Source: Dryomyza anilis (taxonomy: Eukaryota; Arthropoda; Insecta; Diptera; Dryomyzidae). Taken from it: a stretch of DNA of 64,000 nucleotides. The notes beneath the pieces were generated by a model. It was given only the letters and a program-made list of their open reading frames with translations. It was not told where the DNA came from and searched no databases. The stretch covers positions 124,881,593 to 124,945,592 of the forward strand of contig OX638130.1 of assembly GCA_951804985.1 (NCBI GenBank). Reading direction: 5' to 3'. Made by a program: the position numbers and the translations under genes. This document shows, piece after piece, positions 1 to 14,000 of the stretch (its first letter is position 1; each line of letters opens with the position of its first letter).

Positions 1-2639
1 TTCATATCTTCTAAACGGAGCGTCGTAGAGGGCTCAAAGTAGGCGCATTTTATAGTGGTTTCAAAGTAGATTACTTACTGCAAAATTCATCAAATTCGCA
101 CCAGTGGTCCTGGAGTAAACGGCTGATGAATCAAGATTTTCTTAAAACCTTCATATCTTCTAAACGGAGCGTCGTAGTGGGCTTAAAGTAAGCGCAATTT
201 TTGTGAATTTTAAAATCGATTTTTTAAAATTAAATTTCGTAAATCTGCTATAACTTCTAAACGGAGCGTCTTAGAGGGGTCAAAGTAGGAGCATTTTATA
301 GTGGTATCAAAGTAGATTACTTACTGCAAAATTCATCAAATTCGCACCAATGGTCCTGGAGTAAACGGCTGATGAATCAAGATTTTCTTAAAACCTTCAT
401 ATCTTCTAAACGGAGCGTCGTAGAGGGGTCAAAGTTGGAGCAATTTTTGTGAATTTTAAAATCGATTTTTTAAAATTAAAATTCGTAAATCTGCTATAAC
501 TTCTAAACCGAGCGTCGTAGAGGGCTCAAAGTAGGCGCATTTTATAGTGGTTTCAAAGTAGATTACTTACTGCAAAATTCATCAAATTCGCACCAATGGT
601 CCTGGAGTAAACGGCTGATGAATCAAGATTTTCTTAAAACCTTCATATCTTCTAAACGGAGCGTCGTAGAGGGGTCAAAGTTGGCGCAATTTTTGTGAAT
701 TTTAAAATCGATTTTTTCGTAAATCTGCTATAACTTCTAAACGGAGCGTCGTAGAGGGGTCAAAGTAGGCGCAATTTTTGTGAATTTTAAAATCGATTTT
801 TTAAAATTAATTTCGTAAATCTGCTATAACTTCTAAACGGAGCGTCGTATAGGGGTCAAAGTAGGCGCATTTTATAGTTACTGCAAAATTCATCAAATTC
901 GCACCAATGGTCCTGGAGTAAACGGCTGATGAATCAAGATTTTCTTAAAACCTTCATATCTTCTAAACGGAGCGTCGTAGAGGGGTCAAAGTTGGCGCAA
1001 TTTTTGTGAATTTTAAAATCGATTTTTTCGTAAATCTGCTATAACTTCTAAACGGAGCGTCGTAGAGGGGTCAAAGTAGGCACAATTTTTGTGAATTTTA
1101 AAATCGATTTTTTAAAATTAATTTCGTAAATCTGCTATAACTTCTAAACGGAGCGTCTTAGAGGGGTCAAAGTAGGAGCATTTTATAGTGGTATCAAAGT
1201 AGATTACTTACTGCAAAATTCATCAAATTCGCACCAATGGTCCTGGAGTAAACGGCTGATGAATCAAGATTTTCTTAAAACCTTCATATCTTCTAAACGG
1301 AGCGTCGTAGAGGGGTCAAAGTAGGCGCAATTTTTGTGAATTTTAAAATCGATTTTTTTAAATTAAATTTCGTAAATCTGCTATAACTTCTAAACGGAGC
1401 GTCGTAGAGGGGTCAAAGTAGGCGCATTTTATAGTTACTGCAAAATTCATCAAATTCGCACCAATGGTCCTGGAGTAAACGGCTGATGAATCAAGATTTT
1501 CTTAAAACCTTCATATCTTCTAAACGGAGCGTCGTAGAGGGGTCAAAGTAGGCGCAATTTTTGTGAATTTTAAAATCGATTTTTTTAAATTAAATTTCGT
1601 AAATCTGCTATAACTTCTAAACGGAGCGTCGTAGAGGGGTCAAAGTAGGCGCATTTTATAGTGGTTTCAAAGTAGATTACTTACTGCAAAATTCATCAAA
1701 TTCGCACCAAAGGTCCTGGAGTAAACGGCTGATGAATCAAGATTTTCTTAAAACCTTCATATCTTCTAAACGGAGCGTCGTAGAGGGGTCAAAGTAGGCG
1801 CATTTTATAGTGGTTTCAAAGTAGATTACTTACTGCAAAATTCATCAAATTCGCACCAGTGGTCCTGGAGTAAACGGCTGATGAATCAAGATTTTCTTAA
1901 AACCTTCATATCTTCTAAACGGAGCGTCGTAGAGGGCTCAAAGTAGGCGCATTTTATAGTGGTTTCAAAGTAGATTACTTACTGCAAAATTCATCAAATT
2001 CGCACCAGTGGTCCTGGAGTAAACGGCTGATGAATCAAGATTTTCTTAAAACCTTCATATCTCCTAAACAGAGCGTCATAGAGGGCTCAAAGTAGGCGCA
2101 ATTTTTGTGAATTTTAAAATCGATTTTTTAAAAGTAAATTTGGTAAATCTGCTATAACTTCTAAACGGAGCGTCGTAGAGGGGTCAAAGTAGGCGCATTT
2201 TATAGTGGTTTCAAAGTAGATTACTTACTGCAAAATTCATCAAATTCGCACCAGTGGTCCTGGAGTAAACGGCTGATGAATCAAGATTTTCTTAAAACCT
2301 TCATATCTTCTAAACGGAGCGTCGTAGAGGGGTCAAAGTAGGCGCATTTTATAGTGGTTTCAAAGTAGATTACTTTCTGCAGAATTCATCAAATTCGCAC
2401 CAGTGGTCCTGGAGTAAACGGCTGATGAATCAAGATTTTCTTAAAACCTTCATATCTTCTAAACGGAGCGTCGTAGAGGGGTCAAAGTAGGCGCATTTTA
2501 TAGTGGTTTCAAAGTAGATTACTTACTGCAAAATTCATCAAATTCGCACCAGTGGTCCTGGAGTAAACGGCTGATGAATCAAGATTTTCTTAAAACCTTC
2601 ATATCTTCTAAACGGAGCGTCGTAGAGGGGTCAAAGTAG

Positions 2640-4900
2640 GCGCATTTTATAGTGGTTTCAAAGTAGATTACTTTCTGCAGAATTCATCAAATTCGCACCA
2701 GTGGTCCTGGAGTAAACGGCTGATGAATCAAGATTTTCTTAAAACCTTCATATCTTCTAAACGGAGCGTCATAGAGGGGTCAAAGTTGGCGCAATTATTG
2801 TGAATTTTAAAATCGATTTTTTCGTAAATCTGCTATAACTTCTAAACGGAGCGTCGTAGAGGGGTCAAAGTAGGTGCAATTTTTGTGAATTTTAAAATCG
2901 ATTTTTTAAAATTAAATTTCGTAAATCTGCTATAACTTCTAAACGGAGCGTCGTAGAGGGGTCAAAGTAGGCGCAATTTTTGTGAATTTTAAAATCGATT
3001 TTTTAAAATTAAATTTCGTAAATCTGCTATAACTTCTAAACGGAGCATCGTAGAATGGTCAAAGTAGGCGCAAGTTTTGCGAATTTTAAAATCGATTTTT
3101 TAAAATTAAATTTCGTAAATCTGCTATAACTTCTAAACGGAGCGTCGTAGAGGGGTCAAAGTAGGCGCAATTTTGGTGAATTTTAAAATCGATTTTTTAA
3201 AATTAAATTTCGTAAATCTGCTATAACTTCTAAACGGAGCGTCGTAGAGTGGTCAAAGTAGGCGCAAGTTTTGCGAATTTTAAAATCGATTTTTTAAAAT
3301 TAAATTTCGTAAATCTGCTATAACTTCTAAACGGAGCGTCGTAGAGGGGTCAAAGTAGGCGCAATTTTGGTGAATTTTAAAATCGATTTTTTAAAATTAA
3401 ATTTCGTAAATCTGCTATAACTTCTAAACGGAGCGTCGTAGAGTGGTCAAAGTAGGCGCATTTTATAGTGGTTTCATTTTATAGTGGTTTCAGTAGGCGC
3501 ATTTTATAGTGGTTTCAAAGTAGATTACTTACTGCAAAATTCATCAAATTCGCACCAGTGGTCCTGGAGTAAACGGCTGATGAATCAAGATTTTCTTAAA
3601 ACCTTCAAAAACTTCTAAACGGAGCGTCGTAGAGGGGTCAAAGTAGGCGCAATTTTGGTGAATTTTAAAATCGATTTTTTAAAATTAAATTTCGTAAATC
3701 TGCTATAACTTCTAAACGGAGCGTCGTAGAGTGGTCAAAGTAGGCGCAAGTTTTGCGAATTTTAAAATCGATTTTTTAAAATTAAATTTCGTAAATCTGC
3801 TATAACTTCTAAACGGAGCGTCGTAGAGGGGTCAAAGTAGGCGCAATTTTGGTGAATTTTAAAATCGATTTTTTAAAATTAAATTTCGTAAATCTGCTAT
3901 AACTTCTAAACGGAGCGTCGTAGAGGGGTCAAAGTAGGCGCATTTTATAGTGGTTTCAAAGTAGATTACTTTCTGCAGAATTCATCAAATTCGCACCAGT
4001 GGTCCTGGAGTAAACGGCTGATGAATCAAGATTTTCTTAAAACCTTCATATCTTCTAAACGGAGCGTCATAGAGGGGTCAAAGTTGGCGCAATTATTGTG
4101 AATTTTAAAATCGATTTTTTCGTAAATCTGCTATAACTTCTAAACGGAGCGTCGTAGAGGGGTCAAAGTAGGTGCAATTTTTGTGAATTTTAAAATCGAT
4201 TTTTTAAAATTAAATTTCGTAAATCTGCTATAACTTCTAAACGGAGCGTCGTAGAGGGGTCAAAGTAGGCGCAATTTTTGTGAATTTTAAAATCGATTTT
4301 TTAAAATTAAATTTCGTAAATCTGCTATAACTTCTAAACGGAGCATCGTAGAATGGTCAAAGTAGGCGCAAGTTTTGTGAATTTTAAAATCGATTTTTTA
4401 AAATTAAATTTCGTAAATCTGCTATAACTTCTAAACGGAGCGTCGTAGAGGGGTCAAAGTAGGCGCAATTTTGGTGAATTTTAAAATCGATTTTTTAAAA
4501 TTAAATTTCGTAAATCTGCTATAACTTCTAAACGGAGCGTCGTAGAGTGGTCAAAGTAGGCGCAAGTTTTGCGAATTTTAAAATCGATTTTTTAAAATTA
4601 AATTTCGTAAATCTGCTATAACTTCTAAACGGAGCGTCGTAGAGGGGTCAAAGTAGGCGCAATTTTGGTGAATTTTAAAATCGATTTTTTAAAATTAAAT
4701 TTCGTAAATCTGCTATAACTTCTAAACGGAGCGTCGTAGAGTGGTCAAAGTAGGCGCATTTTATAGTGGTTTCATTTTATAGTGGTTTCAGTAGGCGCAT
4801 TTTATAGTGGTTTCAAAGTAGATTACTTACTGCAAAATTCATCAAATTCGCACCAGTGGTCCTGGAGTAAACGGCTGATGAATCAAGATTTTCTTAAAAC
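2640..4900. repeat. Pair of 1,298-bp-offset higher-order satellite blocks
   Basis: The blocks starting near 2,640 and 3,938 share a sequence of rare variants at an exact offset of 1,298 bp: the core variant gtcatagagg followed by gcaattattg (2,791 and 4,089), gcatcgtagaatgg (3,041 and 4,339), and a stuttered A tail at about 3,460 and 4,758 in which ttttatagtggtttca is repeated. Similarity ends where copy 1 has ccttcaaaaacttc (about 3,605) and copy 2 has cattcatatcttc. Confidence 0.85.
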
Positions 4901-7900
4901 ATTCATATCTTCTAAATGGAGCGTCGTAGAGGGGTCAAAGTTGGCGCACCAGTGGTCCTGGAGTAAACGGCTAATGAATCAAGATTTTCTTAAAACATTC
5001 ATATCTTCTAAACGGAGCGTCGTAGAGGGGTCAAAGTAGGCGCATTTTATAGTGGTTTCAAAGTAGATTACTTACTGCAAAATTCATCAAATTCGCACCA
5101 GTGGTCCTGGAGTAAACGGCTGATGAATCAAGATTTTCTTAAAACATTCATATCTTCTAAACGGAGCGTCGTAGAGGGGTCAAAGTAGGCGCATTTTATA
5201 GTGGTTTCAAAGTAGATTACTTACTGCAAATTTCATCAAATTCGCACCAGTGGTCCCGGAGTAAACGGCTGATGAATCAAGATTTTCTTAAAACCTTCAT
5301 ATCTTCTAAACGGAGCCTCGTAGAGGGGACAAAGTAGGCGCATTTTATAGTGGTTTCAAAGTAGATTACTTTCTGCAGAATTCATCAAATTCGCACCAGT
5401 GGTCCTGGAGTAAACGGCTGATGAATCAAGATTTTCTTAAAACCTTCATATCTTCTAAACGGAGCCTCGTAGAGGGGTCAAAGTAGGCGCATTTTATAGT
5501 GGTTTCAAAGTAGATTACTTACTGCAAAATTCATCAAATTCGCACCAGTGGTCCTGGAGTAAACGGCTGATGAATCAAGATTTTCTTAAAACCTTCATAT
5601 CTTCTAAACGGAGCCTCGTAGAGGGGTCAAAGTAGGCGCATTTTATAGTGGTTTCAAAGTAGATTACTTACTGCAAAATTCATCAAATTCGCACCAGTGG
5701 TCCTGGAGTAAACGGCTGATGAATCAAGATTTTCTTAAAACCTTCATATCTTCTAAACGGAGCCTCGTAGAGGGGTCAAAGTAGGCGCATTTTATAGTAG
5801 TTTCAAAGTAGATTACTTACTGCAAAATTCATCAAATTCGCACCAGTGGTCCTGGAGTAAACGGCTGATGAATCAAGATTTTCTTAAAACCTTCATATCT
5901 TCTAAACGGAGCCTCGTAGAGGGGTCAAAGTAGGCGCATTTTATAGTGGTTTCAAAGTAGATTACTTACTGCAAAATTCATCAAATTCGCACCAGTGGTC
6001 CTGGAGTACACGGCTGATGAATCAAGATTTTCTTAAAACCTTCATATCTTCTAAACGGAGCGTCGTAGAGGGGTCAAAGTAGGCGCATTTTATAGTGGTT
6101 TCAAAGTAGATTACTTACTGCAAAATTCATCAAATTCGCACCAGTGGTCCTGGAGTAAACGGCTGATGAATCTAGATTTTCTTAAAACCTTCATATCTTC
6201 TAAACGGAGCCTCGTAGAGGGGTCAAAGTAGGCGCATTTTATAGTGGTTTCAAAGTAGATTACTTACTGCAAAATTCATCAAATTCGCACCAGTGGTCCT
6301 GGAGTAAACGGCTGATGAATCAAGATTTTCTTAAAACCTTCATATCTTCTAAACGGAGCCTCGTAGAGGGGTCAAAGTAGGCGCATTTTATAGTGTCAAA
6401 GTAGGCGCATTTTATAGTGGTTTCAAAGTAGATTACTTACTGCAAAATTCATCAAATTCGCACCAGTGGTCCTGGAGTAAACGGCTGATGAATCAAGATT
6501 TTCTTAAAACCTTCATGTCTTCTAAACGGAGCCTCGTAGAGGGGTCAAAGTAGGCGCATTTTATAGTGGTTTCAAAGTAGATTACTTACTGCAAAATTCA
6601 TCAAATTCGCACCAGTGGTCCTGGAGTAAACGGCTGATGAATCAAGATTTTCTTAAAACCTTCATGTCTTCTAAACGGAGCCTCGTAGAGGGGTCAAAGT
6701 AGGCGCATTTTATAGTGGTTTCAAAGTAGATTACTTACTGCAAAATTCATCAAATTCGCACCAGTGGTCCTGGAGTAAACGGCTGATGAATCAAGATTTT
6801 CTTAAAACCTTCATATCTTCTAAACGGAGCCTCGTAGAGGGGTCAAAGTAGGCGCATTTTATAGTGTCAAAGTAGGCGCATTTTATAGTGGTTTCAAAGT
6901 AGATTACTTACTGCAAAATTCATCAAATTCGCACCAGTGGTCCTGGAGTAAACGGCTGATGAATCAAGATTTTCTTAAAACATTCATATCTTCTAAACGG
7001 AGCGTCGTAGAGGGGTCAAAGTAGGCGCATTTTATAGTGGTTTCAAAGTAGATTACTTACTGCAAAATTCATCAAATTCGCACCAGTGGTCCTGGAGTAA
7101 ACGGCTGATGAATCAAGATTTTCTTAAAACATTCATATCTTCTAAACGGAGCGTCGTAGAGGGGTCAAAGTAGGCGCATTTTATAGTGGTTTCAAAGTAG
7201 ATTACTTACTGCAAAATTCATCAAATTCGCACCAGTGGTCCTGGAGTAAACGGCTGATGAATCAAGATTTTCTTAAAACCTTCATATCTTCTAAACGGAG
7301 CCTCGTAGAGGGGTCAAAGTAGGCGCATTTTATAGTGGTTTCAAAGTAGATTACTTTCTGCAGAATTCATCAAATTCGCACCAGTGGTCCTGGAGTAAAC
7401 GGCTGATGAATCAAGATTTTCTTAAAACCTTCATATCTTCTAAACGGAGCGTCGTAGAGGGGTCAAAGTAGGCGCATTTTATAGTGGTTTCAAAGTAGAT
7501 TACTTACTGCAAAATTCATCAAATTCGCACCAGTGGTCCTGGAGTAAACGGCTGATGAATCAAGATTTTCTTAAAACCTTCATATCTTCTAAACGGAGCC
7601 TCGTAGAGGGGTCAAAGTAGGCGCATTTTATAGTGGTTTCAAAGTAGATTACTTACTGCAAAATTCATCAAATTCGCACCAGTGGTCCTGGAGTAAACGG
7701 CTGATGAATCAAGATTTTCTTAAAACCTTCATATCTTCTAAACGGAGCCTCGTAGAGGGGTCAAAGTAGGCGCATTTTATAGTAGTTTCAAAGTAGATTA
7801 CTTACTGCAAAATTCATCAAATTCGCACCAGTGGTCCTGGAGTAAACGGCTGATGAATCAAGATTTTCTTAAAACCTTCATATCTTCTAAACGGAGCCTC

Positions 7901-10900
7901 GTAGAGGGGTCAAAGTAGGCGCATTTTATAGTGGTTTCAAAGTAGATTACTTACTGCAAAATTCATCAAATTCGCACCAGTGGTCCTGGAGTACACGGCT
8001 GATGAATCAAGATTTTCTTAAAACCTTCATATCTTCTAAACGGAGCGTCGTAGAGGGGTCAAAGTAGGCGCATTTTATAGTAGTTTCAAAGTAGATTACT
8101 TACTGCAAAATTCATCAAATTCGCACCAGTGGTCCTGGAGTAAACGGCTGATGAATCAAGATTTTCTTAAAACCTTCATATCTTCTAAACGGAGCCTCGT
8201 AGAGGGGTCAAAGTAGGCGCATTTTATAGTGGTTTCAAAGTAGATTACTTACTGCAAAATTCATCAAATTCGCACCAGTGGTCCTGGAGTAAACGGCTGA
8301 TGAATCAAGATTTTCTTAAAACATTCATATCTTCTAAACAGAGCGTCGTAGAGGGGTCAAAGTAGGCGCATTTTATAGTGGTTTCAAAGTAGATTACTTA
8401 CTGCAAAATTCATCAAATTCGCACCAGTGGTCCTGGAGTAAACGGCTGATGAATCAAGATTTTCTTAAAACATTCATATCTTCTAAACGGAGCGTCGTAG
8501 AGGGGTCAAAGTAGGCGCATTTTATAGTGGTTTCAAAGTAGATTACTTACTGCAAAATTCATCAAATTCGCACCAGTGGTCCTGGAGTAAACGGCTGATG
8601 AATCAAGATTTTCTTAAAACATTCATATCTTCTAAACGGAGCCTCGTAGAGGGGTCAAAGTAGGCGCATTTTATAGTGGTTTCAAAGTAGATTACTTACT
8701 GCAAAATTCATCAAATTCGCACCAGTGGTCCTGGAGTAAACGGCTGATGAATCAAGATTTTCTTAAAACCTTCATATCTTCTAAACGGAGCCTCGTAGAG
8801 GGGTCAAAGTAGGCGCATTTTATAGTGGTTTCAAAGTAGATTACTTTCTGCAGAATTCATCAAATTCGCACCAGTGGTCCTGGAGTAAACGGCTGATGAA
8901 TCAAGATTTTCTTAAAACCTTCATATCTTCTAAACGGAGCGTCGTAGAGGGGTCAAAGTAGGCGCATTTTATAGTGGTTTCAAAGTAGATTACTTACTGC
9001 AAAATTCATCAAATTCGCACCAGTGGTCCTGGAGTAAACGGCTGATGAATCAAGATTTTCTTAAAACCTTCATATCTTCTAAACGGAGCCTCGTAGAGGG
9101 GTCAAAGTAGGCGCATTTTATAGTGGTTTCAAAGTAGATTACTTACTGCAAAATTCATCAAATTCGCACCAGTGGTCCTGGAGAAAACGGCTGATGAATC
9201 AAGATTTTCTTAAAACCTTCATATCTTCTAAACGGAGCCTCGTAGAGGGGTCAAAGTAGGCGCATTTTATAGTGGTTTCAAAGTAGATTACTTACTGCAA
9301 AATTCATCAAATTCGCACCAGTGGTCCTGGAGTACACGGCTGATGAATCAAGATTTTCTTAAAACCTTCATATCTTCTAAACGGAGCGTCGTAGAGGGGT
9401 CAAAGTAGGCGCATTTTATAGTAGTTTCAAAGTAGATTACTTACTGCAAAATTCATCAAATTCGCACCAGTGGTCCTGGAGTAAACGGCTGATGAATCAA
9501 GATTTTCTTAAAACCTTCATATCTTCTAAACGGAGCCTCGTAGAGGGGTCAAAGTAGGCGCATTTTATAGTGGTTTCAAAGTAGATTACTTACTGCAAAA
9601 TTCATCAAATTCGCACCAGTGGTCCTGGAGTAAACGGCTGATGAATCAAGATTTTCTTAAAACATTCATATCTTCTAAACGGAGCGTCGTAGAGGGGTCA
9701 AAGTAGGCGCATTTTATAGTGGTTTCAAAGTAGATTACTTACTGCAAAATTCATCAAATTCGCACCAGTGGTCCTGGAGTAAACGGCTGATGAATCAAGA
9801 TTTTCTTAAAACCTTCATATCTTCTAAACGGAGCCTCGTAGAGGGGTCAAAGTAGGCGCATTTTATAGTGGTTTCAAAGTAGATTACTTACTGCAAAATT
9901 CATCAAATTCGCACCAGTGGTCCTGGAGTAAACGGCTGATGAATCAAGATTTTCTTAAAACCTTCATATCTTCTAAACGGAGCGTCGTAGAGGGGTCAAA
10001 GTAGGCGCATTTTATAGTGGTTTCAAAGTAGATTACTTTCTGCAGAATTCATCAAATTCGCACCAGTGGTCCTGGAGTAAACGGCTGATGAATCAAGATT
10101 TTCTTAAAACCTTCATATCTTCTAAACGGAGCCTCGTAGAGGGGTCAAAGTAGGCGCATTTTATAGTGGTTTCAAAGTAGATTACTTACTGCAAAATTCA
10201 TCAAATTCGCACCAGTGGTCCTGGAGTAAACGGCTGATGAATCAAGATTTTCTTAAAACATTCATATCTTCTAAACGGAGCGTCGTAGAGGGGTCAAAGT
10301 AGGCGCATTTTATAGTGGTTTCAAAGTAGATTACTTACTGCAAAATTCATCAAATTCGCACCAGTGGTCCTGGAGTAAACGGCTGATGAATCAAGATTTT
10401 CTTAAAACATTCATATCTTCTAAACGGAGCGTCGTAGAGGGGTCAAAGTAGGCGCATTTTATAGTGGTTTCAAAGTAGATTACTTACTGCAAAATTCATC
10501 AAATTCGCACCAGTGGTCCTGGAGTAAACGGCTGATGAATCAAGATTTTCTTAAAACCTTCATATCTTCTAAACGGAGCCTCGTAGAGGGGTCAAAGTAG
10601 GCGCATTTTATAGTGGTTTCAAAGTAGATTACTTACTGCAAAATTCATCAAATTCGCACCAGTGGTCCTGGAGTAAACGGCTGATGAATCAAGATTTTCT
10701 TAAAACCTTCATATCTTCTAAACGGAGCGTCGTAGAGGGGTCAAAGTAGGCGCATTTTATAGTGGTTTCAAAGTAGATTACTTTCTGCAGAATTCATCAA
10801 ATTCGCACCAGTGGTCCTGGAGTAAACGGCTGATGAATCAAGATTTTCTTAAAACCTTCATATCTTCTAAACGGAGCCTCGTAGAGGGGTCAAAGTAGGC

Positions 10901-11040
10901 GCATTTTATAGTGGTTTCAAAGTAGATTACTTACTGCAAAATTCATCAAATTCGCACCAGTGGTCCTGGAGTAAACGGCTGATGAATCAAGATTTTCTTA
11001 AAACATTCATATCTTCTAAACGGAGCGTCGTAGAGGGGTC
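4750..11040. repeat. Pure type-A domain of the satellite (about 42 monomers)
   Basis: No B tail occurs between the last one near 4,690 and the next at about 11,045; the interval is almost entirely 149-bp A monomers. Monomers carry diagnostic variants: gcctcg for gcgtcg in the core, acattc for accttc, gtacacgg for gtaaacgg, and actttctgcagaattc, which creates adjacent PstI and EcoRI sites. These variants recur at whole-monomer distances. The actttctgcag variant is offset by 1,490 bp (10 x 149) between about 7,340 and 8,830, then by 1,192 bp (8 x 149) and 745 bp (5 x 149). The gtacacgg variant is offset by 1,341 bp (9 x 149). Two monomers, at 6,391 and 6,862, carry a 24-bp internal duplication. 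Confidence 0.9.
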
Positions 11041-14000
11041 AAAGTTGGAGCAATTTTTGTGAATTTTAAAATCGATTTTTTAAAATTAAATTTCGTAAAT
11101 CTGCTATAACTTCTAAACGGAGCGTCGTAGAGGGGTCAAAGTAGGCGCATTTTATAGTGGTTTCAAAGTAGATTACTTACTGCAAAATTCATCAAATTCG
11201 CACCAGTGGTCCTGGAGTAAACGGCTGATGAATCAAGATTTTCTTAAAACCTTCATATCTTCTAAACGGAGCCTCGTAGAGGGGTCAAAGTAGGCGCATT
11301 TTATAGTGGTTTCAAAGTAGATTACTTACTGCAAAATTCATCAAATTCGCACCAGTGGTCCTGGAGTACACGGCTGATGAATCAAGATTTTCTTAAAACC
11401 TTCATATCTTCTAAACGGAGCGTCGTAGAGGGGTCAAAGTAGGCGCATTTTATAGTGGTTTCAAAGTAGATTACTTACTGCAAAATTCATCAAATTCGCA
11501 CCAGTGGTCCTGGAGTAAACGGCTGATGAATCAAGATTTTCTTAAAACATTCATATCTTCTAAACGGAGCGTCGTAGAGGGGTCAAAGTAGGCGCATTTT
11601 ATAGTGGTTTCAAAGTAGATTACTTACTGCAAAATTCATCAAATTCGCACCAGTGGTCCTGGAGTAAACGGCTGATGAATCAAGATTTTCTTAAAACCTT
11701 CATATCTTCTAAACGGAGCCTCGTAGAGGGGTCAAAGTAGGCGCATTTTATAGTGGTTTCAAAGTAGATTACTTACTGCAAAATTCATCAAATTCGCACC
11801 AGTGGTCCTGGAGTAAACGGCTGATGAATCAAGATTTTCTTAAAACCTTCATATCTTCTAAACGGAGCCTCGTAGAGGGGTCAAAGTAGGCGCATTTTAT
11901 AGTGGTTTCAAAGTAGATTACTTTCTGCAGAATTCATCAAATTCGCACCAGTGGTCCTGGAGTAAACGGCTGATGAATCAAGATTTTCTTAAAACCTTCA
12001 TATCTTCTAAACGGAGCCTCGTAGAGGGGTCAAAGTAGGCGCATTTTATAGTGGTTTCAAAGTAGATTACTTACTGCAAAATTCATCAAATTCGCACCAG
12101 TGGTCCTGGAGTAAACGGCTGATGAATCAAGATTTTCTTAAAACATTCATATCTTCTAAACGGAGCGTCGTAGAGGGGTCAAAGTAGGCGCATTTTATAG
12201 TGGTTTCAAAGTAGATTACTTACTGCAAAATTCATCAAATTCGCACCAGTGGTCCTGGAGTAAACGGCTGATGAATCAAGATTTTCTTAAAACCTTCATA
12301 TCTTCTAAACGGAGCGTCGTAGAGGGGTCAAAGTTGGAGCAATTTTTGTGAATTTTAAAATCGATTTTTTCATATCTTCTAAACGGAGCGTCGTAGAGGG
12401 GTCAAAGTAGGCGCATTTTATAGTGGTTTCAAAGTAGATTACTTACTGCAAAGTAGGCGCATTTTATAGTGGTTTCAAAGTAGGCGCATTTTATAGTGGT
12501 TTCAAAGGAGATTACTTTCTGCAGAATTCATCAAATTCGCACCAGTGGTCCTGGAGTAAACGGCTGATGAATCAAGATTTTCTTAAAACATTCATATCTT
12601 CTAAACGGAGCGTCGTAGAGGGGTCAAAGTAGGCGCATTTTATAGTGGTTTCAAAGTAGATTACTTACTGCAAAATTCATCAAATTCGCACCAGTGGTCC
12701 TGGAGTAAACGGCTGATGAATCAAGATTTTCTTAAAACCTTCATATCTTCTAAACGGAGCCTCGTAGAGGGGTCAAAGTAGGCGCATTTTATAGTGGTTT
12801 CAAAGTAGATTACTTACTGCAAAATTCATCAAATTCGCACCAGTGGTCCTGGAGTAAACGGCTGATGAATCAAGATTTTCTTAAAACATTCATATCTTCT
12901 AAACGGAGCGTCGTAGAGGGGTCAAAGTAGGCGCATTTTATAGTGGTTTCAAAGTAGATTACTTACTGCAAAATTCATCAAATTCGCACCAGTGGTCCTG
13001 GAGTAAACGGCTGATGAATCAAGATTTTCTTAAAACCTTCATATCTTCTAAACGGAGCGTCGTAGAGGGGTCAAAGTAGGCGCATTTTATAGTGGTTTCA
13101 AAGTAGATTACTTACTGCAAAATTCATCAAATTCGCACCAGTGGTCCTGGAGTAAACGGCTGATGAATCAAGATTTTCTTAAAACCTTCATATCTTCTAA
13201 ACGGAGCCTCGTAGAGGGGTCAAAGTTGGAGCAATTTTTGTGAATTTTAAAAATTGATTTTTTCATATCTTCTAAACGGAGCGTCGTAGAGGGGTCAAAG
13301 TAGGCGCATTTTATAGTGGTTTCAAAGTAGATTACTTACTGCAAAATTCATCAAATTCGCACCAGTGGTCCTGGAGTAAACGGCTGATGAATCAAGATTT
13401 TCTTAAAACCTTCATATCTTCTAAACGGAGCGTCGTAGAGGGGTCAAAGTAGGTGCATTTTATAGTGGTTTCAAAGTAGATTGAATCAAGATTTTCTTAA
13501 AACCTTCATATCTTCTAAACGGAGCGTCGTAGAGGGGTCAAAGTAGGCGCATTTTATAGTGGTTTCAAAGTAGATTACTTACTGCAAAATTCATGAAATT
13601 CGCACCAGTGGTCCTGGAGTAAACGGCTGATGAATCAAGATTTTCTTAAAACCTTCATATCTTCTAAACGGAGCGTCGTAGAGGGGTCAAAGTAGGCGCA
13701 TTTTATAGTAGTTTCAAAGTAGATTACTTACTGCAAAATTCATAAAATTCGCACCAGTGGTCCTGGAGTAAACGGCTGATGAATCAAGATTTTCTTAAAA
13801 CCTTCATATCTTCTAAACGGAGCGTCGTAGAGGGGTCAAATTTGGAGCAATTTTTGTGAATTTTAAAATCGATTTTTTAAAATTAAATTTCGTAAATCTG
13901 CTATACCTTCTAAACGGAGCGTCGTAGAGGGGTCAAAGTAGTCGCATTTTATAGTGGTTTTAAAGTAGATTACTTACTCCAAAATTCATCAAATTCGCAC

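Noticed and set aside
4782..5039. Plus-strand 85-codon open frame inside the satellite
   Set aside because: It repeats the same peptide segment because it crosses tandem monomers; it arises from a local irregularity in the array and has no domain or start context.
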